5,221 nucleotides of DNA from Candidatus Gastranaerophilales bacterium. GTDB taxonomy: Bacteria > Cyanobacteriota > Vampirovibrionia > Gastranaerophilales > Gastranaerophilaceae. Of this stretch, positions 1 to 4,750 are shown one piece after another. The stretch covers positions 1-5,221 of the forward strand of contig JAJPXE010000180.1 in assembly GCA_021205645.1 (NCBI GenBank). Reading direction: 5' to 3'. Position numbers and translations under genes: made by a program. The notes under the pieces are model-generated. The model saw nothing but the letters and a program-made list of their open reading frames with translations, ran no database searches and had not been told where the DNA came from. Numbering within the stretch: position 1 is the first letter of the stretch; the number at the start of each line of letters is the position of its first letter.

Positions 1-23
1 CTGTTAATGATGAAAAATATCAT
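1..23 (-). CDS. Possible start of a divergent gene, cut by the left edge
   Basis: On the minus strand an ATG (23-21) opens a frame reading MIFFIIN before the window ends. It is preceded by a purine-rich GGAGAGGG (minus strand, 32-25), whose GGAG lies 5 bases from the ATG, and by a perfect TATAAT (minus strand, 61-56), which would give a leader of roughly 25 bases. Together these look like promoter, ribosome-binding site and start codon. Only seven codons are visible, so no function can be assigned; the hydrophobic start could be a signal peptide or membrane segment. The competing reading is that this stretch is the tail of a + strand gene (separate entry). Both cannot easily be right. Confidence 0.3.
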
Positions 24-114
24 ACCCTCTCCGGATGCAGAGAATAATACTTTTTATTATAGACAAGGGCTGATGATTTATTGTAAAATCAGTTTAAGGA
101 GATTTACCGAATGA
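1..114 (+). CDS. Alternative reading: 3' tail of an upstream + strand gene
   Basis: Frame 1 is open from the first base for 37 codons, ending RRFTE and a TGA at 112-114 that overlaps the ATG of the GH13 gene as ATGA, the usual pattern of translationally coupled genes. In that case the AAGGAG at 96-101 would lie inside the upstream gene. The residues are not recognisable as any family. A frame this long without a stop can occur by chance in AT-rich DNA. Another frame (from base 3) also stays open until TAA at 45-47 and could equally be a gene end. It conflicts with the divergent-start reading. Confidence 0.2.
   Translation: MLMMKNIIPSPDAENNTFYYRQGLMIYCKISLRRFTE
56..61 (-). promoter_or_regulatory. 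Candidate -10 box for the divergent frame
   Basis: The minus strand reads TATAAT exactly here. No good -35 box sits at normal spacing: TTTACA (87-82) matches well but lies 20 bases away, which is long. The call rests on the match to the consensus and on its position ahead of the GGAGAGGG and ATG of the possible minus-strand gene. Confidence 0.25.
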
Positions 115-1655
115 AAAATAAATTGCTGCTGCTTATGCTGTACCTGTTCATTATGCAGCCCGTGTTTTCAAAGAATATATCAGGTATCTGGCAGAATGAT
201 TTAAGAACGCTGTTCAGGAAGAACGGTGCCGTGATTTATACCATAAATATAAGAACTTTTAATGCAAAAGATGCCAATAATAACGAGATAATAGACGACG
301 ATGAAGAAAGCGGGAATTTCATCAATGCAATTGATGAGCTGGATAACCTTGTGAGAGCAGGTATAAACACAATTCATGTTCTTCCGGTTACACCTGTCGG
401 GAAACTTAAAGCGTTTGGAACAGCAGGTTCACTCTATGCCATTTCAAATTTAACAGAAATCAACCCGCAAATTGTGTCAAAAACATCTGAGCTTTCCGGT
501 GCTGAACAGGCGGAACTATTTGTTAAAGAGTGCCACAAACGTAACCTAAGAGTAATTTTCGACATTCCCGGCTGCGGTTCTTACGATATGTATGTCGAAC
601 ATCCTGAATACTTTGTTAAAGATGAAAAGGGCAACCCGATTATCCCGCTCGATTGGTCTGATGTCAGATTGTTCAACAGTGGGAGCGAAGAACAGCCGAA
701 TGAGGACTTGCTGGAATTACATAAAAAATTTATTGATATGCTCATATCCGTTAACGCCGATGGGATAAGAGCCGATGTAGCAAGGATAAAACCCGCTTCT
801 TTCTGGAAAGAACTTATAAACTACGCACGTGCTAAAGACAGCGAGTTTTTATTTCTTGCAGAAGCCTCAACCTCATGGAATGACCCTGTCGCAAAAGATA
901 CGGTTTGCACACCCGTTGATGCACTCTTTGAGGCAGGGTTTGATGCTTATCTCGGAAATTATTTTAACCTAAAAAATTGGAAAACTTCAAAAGAGTTCAT
1001 ATCTGCTGTACAAAGCGACTTAAAAATGTTAAAGAAATTCAAAGAGCCCAAAAGCGCAATAGGGAGTTTTGCAACACACGATGAGATAAGCCCGATATTA
1101 ATACACGGCGCGAAATATTCGAAAATGATTATCTGGCTGAATACAACCTTACCACTGAATTCATACTATATAGACGGTTTCCCTACTGGTGACACATATA
1201 GTTATCAGTGGGCAAACAAGTTTGCACAAAATTCGCAAACAGATGATGAATATTACTTTACTCACAACGGAAAGATTGATTTGTTTAACTTTTCAAGAAA
1301 ACCGGGGGGAAAAGATTACTCTATATATAATGAATTTTTGCTTGCTAATAAGTTTAAAGAGTATTACTCATCAGAATTGAGCACGGCTGAGTTTAAGCCG
1401 TTAAGAACTTCTAATCCGTCGGTTTTCGCTTATGCAAGAGTGACAAATAACTCTTCGCTTGTTGTATTCGGAAATCTGGATTTTAATAATCCGTGTTCCG
1501 TGACAATAAAAATTCCGAAGTTTAAGCCTTCTAAAAAAATACTTAATCTAAGAGTAAACCGGAACCTCAGCAACGAATATTCTAACGGTAAGATAAGAAC
1601 AACTCTTGAAGCAGGTGACATACAGGTTTTGTTGATAAATAATCTGGTTTTTTAG
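111..1655 (+). CDS. Secreted GH13 (alpha-amylase family) protein with altered region I
   Basis: A 514-residue protein of the alpha-amylase superfamily, expected to act on alpha-glucans or related sugars outside the cytoplasm. The start is supported by AAGGAG (96-101), nine bases before the ATG. Residues 1-20 form a signal peptide with a plausible cut after VFS20 and no lipobox cysteine. The barrel begins at about residue 40 (AVIYTINIRTF). A loop at 54-65 (DANNNEIIDDDE) matches the calcium-binding loop seen at this place in many GH13 enzymes. The catalytic residues are visible: nucleophile D222 (DGIRADVAR), acid/base E251 (FLFLAEA) and D324 (FATHDE, with H323). Region V is probably DWSDVRLFN (181-189). 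Residues from about 430 form a beta-rich C-terminal domain. Odd: region I reads FDIPGCGS (150-157); D151 is kept but the usual Asn-His is Cys-Gly, and region II lacks the usual Lys-His. Family membership is firm; substrate and even hydrolytic activity are uncertain. No sugar transporter or other glycan gene is adjacent. Confidence 0.85.
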   Translation: MKNKLLLLMLYLFIMQPVFSKNISGIWQNDLRTLFRKNGAVIYTINIRTFNAKDANNNEIIDDDEESGNFINAIDELDNLVRAGINTIHVLPVTPVGKLKAFGTAGSLYAISNLTEINPQIVSKTSELSGAEQAELFVKECHKRNLRVIFDIPGCGSYDMYVEHPEYFVKDEKGNPIIPLDWSDVRLFNSGSEEQPNEDLLELHKKFIDMLISVNADGIRADVARIKPASFWKELINYARAKDSEFLFLAEASTSWNDPVAKDTVCTPVDALFEAGFDAYLGNYFNLKNWKTSKEFISAVQSDLKMLKKFKEPKSAIGSFATHDEISPILIHGAKYSKMIIWLNTTLPLNSYYIDGFPTGDTYSYQWANKFAQNSQTDDEYYFTHNGKIDLFNFSRKPGGKDYSIYNEFLLANKFKEYYSSELSTAEFKPLRTSNPSVFAYARVTNNSSLVVFGNLDFNNPCSVTIKIPKFKPSKKILNLRVNRNLSNEYSNGKIRTTLEAGDIQVLLINNLVF

Positions 1656-1771
1656 GCTTATGTCCGGCACTTGCTGATTCCGCAACTGTCTATAAGTGGA
1701 ATGGAATAAAAACGAAGAATTCAACAATAAATAGTTGTTTGTGCAAAAATATAATAGTCGGGTCAGGATGA

Positions 1772-1847
1772 GAAAAAGCGATTTTTCCCCCCCTCTCCTT
1801 TTGGGGATAGGGGCAGGAGGTGGGGTGCAATCACCTCACCCGAAAAA
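1772..1847. repeat. GC-rich palindromic element, REP/MITE-like
   Basis: A compact set of inverted repeats, much richer in G and C than the DNA around it. From the left: GAAAAA (1772-1777) and TTTTTC (1782-1787) around GCGA; CCCCTCTCC (1790-1798) with GGATAGGGG (1805-1813), one mismatch; GGTGGGGTG (1819-1827) with CACCTCACC (1832-1840), one mismatch, loop CAAT; and GAAAAA (1842-1847), which can also pair with TTTTTC 1782-1787 to close the whole block into a branched fold. The pattern of CCCCTCTCC, then AGGGG, then a GGTG/CACC hairpin resembles short dispersed repeats known from cyanobacteria and many other bacteria. That it is multi-copy here is inference. It may also stop transcription from the GH13 gene. 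Confidence 0.6.
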
Positions 1848-1943
1848 CATCTGTCGGAAGAGGACAGTAATGTGTTGTTGTCTGGTAATGGAAATATTCT
1901 TATTAAATTTTATAACTCCTGTTTTTGTTACAGTTTTTTTTGT

Positions 1944-1949
1944 GATAAT
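1944..1949 (+). promoter_or_regulatory. Candidate extended -10 box for gatB
   Basis: TGTGATAAT (1941-1949) reads as an extended -10 (TG, one base, then GATAAT, one mismatch to TATAAT). It lies about 40 bases before the gatB ATG, a reasonable leader length. No convincing -35 box is seen at 16-18 bases; TTGTTA (1925-1930) is too close. The run of eight T just upstream is consistent with an AT-rich promoter. Confidence 0.3.
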
Positions 1950-1989
1950 ATTGTAGCCATAATAGGTCAGATAATAAGAAGAGGTTATA

Positions 1990-3435
1990 ATGGAAGATTT
2001 AAGAGAGAAATACGAAGTCGTAATAGGTTTGGAAGTGCATGCACAGTTAAAAACGAAGTCAAAGATATTTGCACCGGACAGCACGGAATTTGGCAATGAA
2101 CAGAATACCCAGATTAGCCCGATAACCCTCGGAATGCCGGGGGTTTTGCCTGTATTGAACAAAGAATGTGTTAATATGGGTATTAAACTCGGACTTGCAC
2201 TGAATTGTGATATTCCTGAAAGATGTAAATTCGACCGAAAACAGTATTTCTATCCTGATTTACCGAAAGGGTATCAGATTTCTCAATATGATGAGCCGAT
2301 TTGCGTGAACGGTCATTTGAACGTTAATGGTAAACGCATAGGCATAACAAGGGCTCACCTTGAAGAAGATGCCGGCAAACTTGTCCACGTCGGTGCGGCT
2401 GGTATTGCAGGTTCCACTTATTCGCTTGTCGACCTTAACAGGGCTGGCACTCCGCTTTTGGAGATAGTTTCCGAGCCTGATATGAGAAGTTCTGAAGAAG
2501 CTAAAAACTATATGGAAGAATTAAGAAATATTGTCAGGTATATCGGGGTCTGCGACGGAAACCTTGAGGAGGGCTCCATGCGATGCGATGCCAATATCTC
2601 AATAATGCCAAAAGGTTCAAAGGTGTTCGGCACACGTGCGGAAATTAAAAACGTAAACAGCTTTAAAGCACTGCAAAGGGCTATTGAATACGAAATAGAC
2701 AGGCAAATTGAACTTGTAGAGGACGGAGAAGAGGTTATACAAGAAACAAGGTTATGGGATGACAACGAGGGTATAACCAAATCTATGAGAGGGAAAGAAG
2801 ATGCTCACGATTACAGATATTTTCCCGAACCTGATTTAATGCCGTTATCTATCTCCCGTGAATGGGTAGAAGATGTTCGAAAAACATTACCTGAATTGCC
2901 GTCGCAAAAAAGAGAAAGATATATGTCGCTGGGGCTGAGTGAATATGATGCTTCTGTTATAGTAGAGCAGATGGCTTCAGCACTGTTCTTTGACAGGACA
3001 TTGGAATTAGGTGCAGATGCAAAACTTGCCGTTAACTTTATGATGGGACCTGTTGCTGCTCATTTAAAAGAAGAACATATTGAAATTACCGGCACAAAAC
3101 TGACACCTGAAAACCTTGCAGAGCTTCTCTGTATGATTGATAAGGGTACTATATCCAACAATATCGGAAAGCAGATTATTGTAGAGATGATGAACGACGG
3201 AACGCCTGCATCAAAGATTGTTCAAGACAGAGGTCTAAGTCAGATTTCGGATATTGGTGCAATAAGGAAAATGGTTGAAGATGTGGTTAATGCTAATCCT
3301 GCACAGGTAGAACAGTATAAATCAGGAAAGACTAATTTATTTGGTTTCTTTGTCGGTCAGGTAATGAAAGCAGCAAAGGGCAAGGCGAACCCTAAGACAG
3401 TGAATGATATCTTGAAAGAATTACTGGACAATTAG
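1990..3435 (+). CDS. gatB: Asp-tRNA(Asn)/Glu-tRNA(Gln) amidotransferase subunit B
   Basis: GatB of the cytoplasmic GatCAB complex, which phosphorylates and then amidates Glu on Glu-tRNA(Gln), and/or Asp on Asp-tRNA(Asn), using ammonia supplied by GatA. The protein has 481 residues, normal for the family. Visible motifs in order: VIGLEVHAQL (11-20); FDRKQYFYPDLPKGYQISQY (81-100), the family signature; ITRAHLEEDAGKLVH (119-133); LVDLNRAGTPLLEIVSEPD (146-164); EIKNVNSFKALQRAIEYE (218-235); DYRYFPEPDL (274-283). The C-terminal part, from about 330, is the helical GatB/YqeY tRNA-binding tail ending near NDILKELL. The ATG at 1990 is preceded by AAGAGG (1979-1984) with five bases between, and the protein aligns from its first residues, so the start is good. 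gatA and gatC are not in the window, so the subunit genes are scattered, as in many bacteria. The reading frame is intact. The wording is close to cyanobacterial GatB. Confidence 0.98.
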   Translation: MEDLREKYEVVIGLEVHAQLKTKSKIFAPDSTEFGNEQNTQISPITLGMPGVLPVLNKECVNMGIKLGLALNCDIPERCKFDRKQYFYPDLPKGYQISQYDEPICVNGHLNVNGKRIGITRAHLEEDAGKLVHVGAAGIAGSTYSLVDLNRAGTPLLEIVSEPDMRSSEEAKNYMEELRNIVRYIGVCDGNLEEGSMRCDANISIMPKGSKVFGTRAEIKNVNSFKALQRAIEYEIDRQIELVEDGEEVIQETRLWDDNEGITKSMRGKEDAHDYRYFPEPDLMPLSISREWVEDVRKTLPELPSQKRERYMSLGLSEYDASVIVEQMASALFFDRTLELGADAKLAVNFMMGPVAAHLKEEHIEITGTKLTPENLAELLCMIDKGTISNNIGKQIIVEMMNDGTPASKIVQDRGLSQISDIGAIRKMVEDVVNANPAQVEQYKSGKTNLFGFFVGQVMKAAKGKANPKTVNDILKELLDN

Positions 3436-3442
3436 ACAATTG

Positions 3443-3489
3443 CGGCGGTTAAATCTGCAAGGATTTATAAGCCGTCGGAAGTATTTTGT
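3443..3489 (+). terminator. Candidate gatB terminator hairpin
   Basis: Eight bases after the gatB stop a hairpin can form: CGGCGGTTAAATC (3443-3455), loop TGCAAG, then GATTT (3462-3466) and AAGCCGTCG (3469-3477), with two unpaired bases (AT, 3467-3468), one bulged G and one G-T pair. It is followed by a modest T-rich stretch (TATTTTGTT, 3482-3490). The stem is strong but the T tract is interrupted, so termination is likely rather than certain. Confidence 0.45.
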
Positions 3490-3510
3490 TCGCCCGAATA
3501 ATCCAAGACG
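3480..3510. repeat. 31-base direct repeat, copy 1
   Basis: This block matches 3612-3642 at 30 of 31 positions; the single difference is A3483 against G3615, and 3484-3510 is identical to 3616-3642. The core includes TTCGCCCGAATAATCC, which starts with the short imperfect palindrome TTCG-CC-CGAA. It directly follows the gatB terminator hairpin. The offset between copies is 132 bases. Identity of this length is not chance; the function is unknown. Confidence 0.85.
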
Positions 3511-3579
3511 CGGATTTTCGGTAGGGCTAGGTCAGTTATGCTGACCTAGCCCGTAAGAGCAATTAACACGAAAATCACG
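3511..3579. other. Nested hairpin with a perfect 12-bp inner stem
   Basis: The inner stem is GGGCTAGGTCAG (3524-3535) paired perfectly with CTGACCTAGCCC (3541-3552) around a five-base loop TTATG. It can be enclosed by an outer stem, GATTTTCG (3513-3520) with CGAAAATC (3569-3576), extendable by CG (3511-3512 with 3578-3579) if A3577 bulges. Neither strand has a T tract after the inner stem, so it is not a standard Rho-independent terminator. The outer stem shares bases 3573-3578 with the next hairpin, so the two folds exclude each other. It lies entirely between the two direct repeats. Confidence 0.7.
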
Positions 3580-3609
3580 ACAAAAAGCCGTAAGGCTTTT
3601 GAAGTGATT
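3573..3609. terminator. Candidate bidirectional terminator between gatB and mtnA
   Basis: AAAAGCC (3583-3589) pairs perfectly with GGCTTTT (3594-3600) around GTAA, and AATCAC (3573-3578) pairs with GTGATT (3604-3609) below an internal loop. On the minus strand the inner stem ends GGCTTTTTG, with five T, and on the plus strand GGCTTTTG, with four. The A-stem-T symmetry fits a terminator that serves both converging genes, most likely mtnA. The GC part of the stem is only three pairs, so strength is doubtful. A run of eight T on the minus strand (3650-3643), nearer the mtnA stop, has no GC stem before it. Confidence 0.4.
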
Positions 3610-3611
3610 GT

Positions 3612-3642
3612 AGTGTTTTGTTCGCCCGAATAATCCAAGACG
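3612..3642. repeat. 31-base direct repeat, copy 2
   Basis: The second copy of the block at 3480-3510, with one difference in 31 bases. Like copy 1 it immediately follows a hairpin, so each unit looks like hairpin plus repeat. It ends at CG (3641-3642) followed by a run of eight A, where the similarity stops abruptly. Confidence 0.85.
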
Positions 3643-3674
3643 AAAAAAAATAATTTTTCCGCAAACACATACCT

Positions 3675-4739
3675 TTAAACACGTATTCCATCAAACGCAT
3701 TTTTGATTGAAGTCTTGTAATCCGGCTTAAGGATGCCCGTTTCGGTAATAATCCCCGTAATCAGCTCATGAGGAGTGATATCAAATGCAGGGTTTATAAC
3801 ATTTATCCCCTCTGCACAGACCGGCTTGCCGTTTATATAGGTTACTTCATCGCAGGAACGTTCTTCTATAGGGATTTTATCACCGGTATTTATGGTTCGG
3901 TCAATGGTTGAAAGCGGTGCGGCAATATAGAACGGGATATTGTGGTATTTTGCAGCAATAGCAACGGTATATGTGCCGATTTTGTTTGCGGTATCACCGT
4001 TTGCGGCAATCCTGTCTGCCCCGACAACCACCATATCTATCATACTTTTTTTCATAAAATAAGAACACATGCCATCTGTAATCATGGTGACGGGGATTCC
4101 ATCCATTTTAAGTTCAAAAGTGGTAAGTCTTGAGCCCTGCTGTCTTGGTCTGGTTTCATCGGAAAATACTTGAATAGTATTGTCTTTTGCAAAGGCAGAA
4201 CGGACAACCCCCAGAGCCGTTCCATAACCGGCAGTTGCAAGAGCACCCGCATTACAGTGGGTTAGGATTGTTGCCCCCTCCGGTACGACTTCTGCACCGT
4301 AATCGCCTATCTTTTTGTTTATTGCAATATCGTTATTTTCCATTTTTATGGCGTTTTGTTTAAGTTCCTCAACAATTCCGCAGGTATCCGAGCAGGAATT
4401 TGTTATAAGTTCAATTTGTCTGTCGACCGCCCACATGAGGTTGACGGCGGTCGGTCGTGAGGTTCGTATATATTTGGATTTTTCGATAAGTTTTGTAATA
4501 AATTCGTTTCTCGGCAGGTTAAGCTTTTGCAGCTCCTGAGCATAGAGAACGACCCCGTGAGCACCTGCGATACCTATTGCCGGTGCACCTCTCACTATCA
4601 TTGTTTTGATTGCATTGTACATCTCATCTCCGGTTGAAATATCTATTGTGACATACTCATACGGAATTTTCGTCTGGTCAACCATTCTTGATATGTTATC
4701 AATCCATTGAATGGTTCTTATTTTTGATTTAAAGCTCAT
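3675..4739 (-). CDS. mtnA: S-methyl-5-thioribose-1-phosphate isomerase
   Basis: MtnA converts 5-methylthioribose 1-phosphate to 5-methylthioribulose 1-phosphate in the methionine salvage pathway, in the cytoplasm. The protein has 354 residues, typical of the family and related in fold to eIF2B subunits. Visible signatures: IVRGAPAIGIAGAHG (48-62), TSRPTAVNLMWAVDR (93-107), THCNAGALATAGYGTALGV (160-178) with the catalytic cysteine C162, DETRPRQQGSRLT (194-206), GADRIAANGDTANKIGTY (240-257) with the catalytic aspartate D242, and EGINVINPAFDITP (310-323). C162 and D242 correspond to Cys160 and Asp240 of the Bacillus subtilis enzyme. The full set of motifs favours true MtnA over an eIF2B-like paralogue or ribose-1,5-bisphosphate isomerase. 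Its ATG is preceded by AGAGGGG, which overlaps the stop of the membrane-protein gene eight bases upstream, so the two are probably one operon. No other salvage gene is visible here. Confidence 0.97.
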   Translation of the reverse strand: MSFKSKIRTIQWIDNISRMVDQTKIPYEYVTIDISTGDEMYNAIKTMIVRGAPAIGIAGAHGVVLYAQELQKLNLPRNEFITKLIEKSKYIRTSRPTAVNLMWAVDRQIELITNSCSDTCGIVEELKQNAIKMENNDIAINKKIGDYGAEVVPEGATILTHCNAGALATAGYGTALGVVRSAFAKDNTIQVFSDETRPRQQGSRLTTFELKMDGIPVTMITDGMCSYFMKKSMIDMVVVGADRIAANGDTANKIGTYTVAIAAKYHNIPFYIAAPLSTIDRTINTGDKIPIEERSCDEVTYINGKPVCAEGINVINPAFDITPHELITGIITETGILKPDYKTSIKNAFDGIRV

Positions 4740-4740
4740 A

Positions 4741-4750
4741 TTCCCCTCTA
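4741..4750 (-). promoter_or_regulatory. mtnA ribosome-binding site overlapping the upstream stop
   Basis: The minus strand reads TAGAGGGGAA from 4750 to 4741. TAG (4750-4748) is the stop codon of the upstream membrane-protein gene and AGAGGGG is the mtnA ribosome-binding site, with the ATG at 4739-4737. This shared arrangement fixes the mtnA start and points to translational coupling. Confidence 0.75.

Larger units (their letters stand above)
1656..1989. other. 334-base intergenic region between the GH13 gene and gatB
   Basis: No convincing gene. It holds a frame without an ATG (1643-1768, stop 1769-1771), the GC-rich palindromic element (1772-1847), a small hairpin (CTGTC at 1851-1855 with GACAG at 1863-1867), and an AT-rich stretch with a run of eight T (1934-1941) just before the gatB start. 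No strong Rho-independent terminator follows the GH13 stop directly; the nearest stable structure is the palindromic element, over 100 bases downstream. Longer frames that can be read through this region use TTG starts, cross the palindromic element or overlap gatB, and look spurious. Confidence 0.6.

Noticed and set aside
60..89. TAGACA (60-65) and TAAAAT (84-89), 18 bases apart, as a promoter for the GH13 gene
   Set aside because: Both boxes are good matches, but transcription would start at about base 96, at the ribosome-binding site itself, leaving almost no leader.
1919..1941. CTGT...ACAG followed by eight T as a terminator before gatB
   Set aside because: The stem has only four pairs around a seven-base loop, too weak to call, and the T run overlaps the candidate gatB promoter.
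1735..1956. 73-codon + strand frame across the palindromic element
   Set aside because: It starts at TTG with no ribosome-binding site, reads straight through the inverted repeats and has no family resemblance. It reflects few stops in GC-rich repeat DNA.
1872..2099. 75-codon + strand frame overlapping gatB
   Set aside because: It begins in the leader and overlaps gatB in another frame; the overlapped part is a shifted reading of conserved GatB codons.
1836..2162. 108-codon - strand frame overlapping the start of gatB
   Set aside because: It is antisense to the conserved GatB N-terminus and to the promoter region, with no recognisable protein features; a shadow frame.
3480..3642. Two-repeat CRISPR array
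   Set aside because: There are only two copies, the interval of about 100 bases is far longer than a spacer and contains its own hairpins, and no cas gene is nearby.
3484..3642. Integron attC site or retron RNA
   Set aside because: No GTTRRRY/RYYYAAC core pair is found at the stem ends, and there is no integrase or reverse transcriptase in the window.
3642..3659. GAAAAA...TTTTTC stem as the mtnA terminator
   Set aside because: The stem is made almost only of A-T pairs; the eight T on the minus strand have no GC-rich hairpin before them. The hairpin at 3583-3600 is a better candidate.
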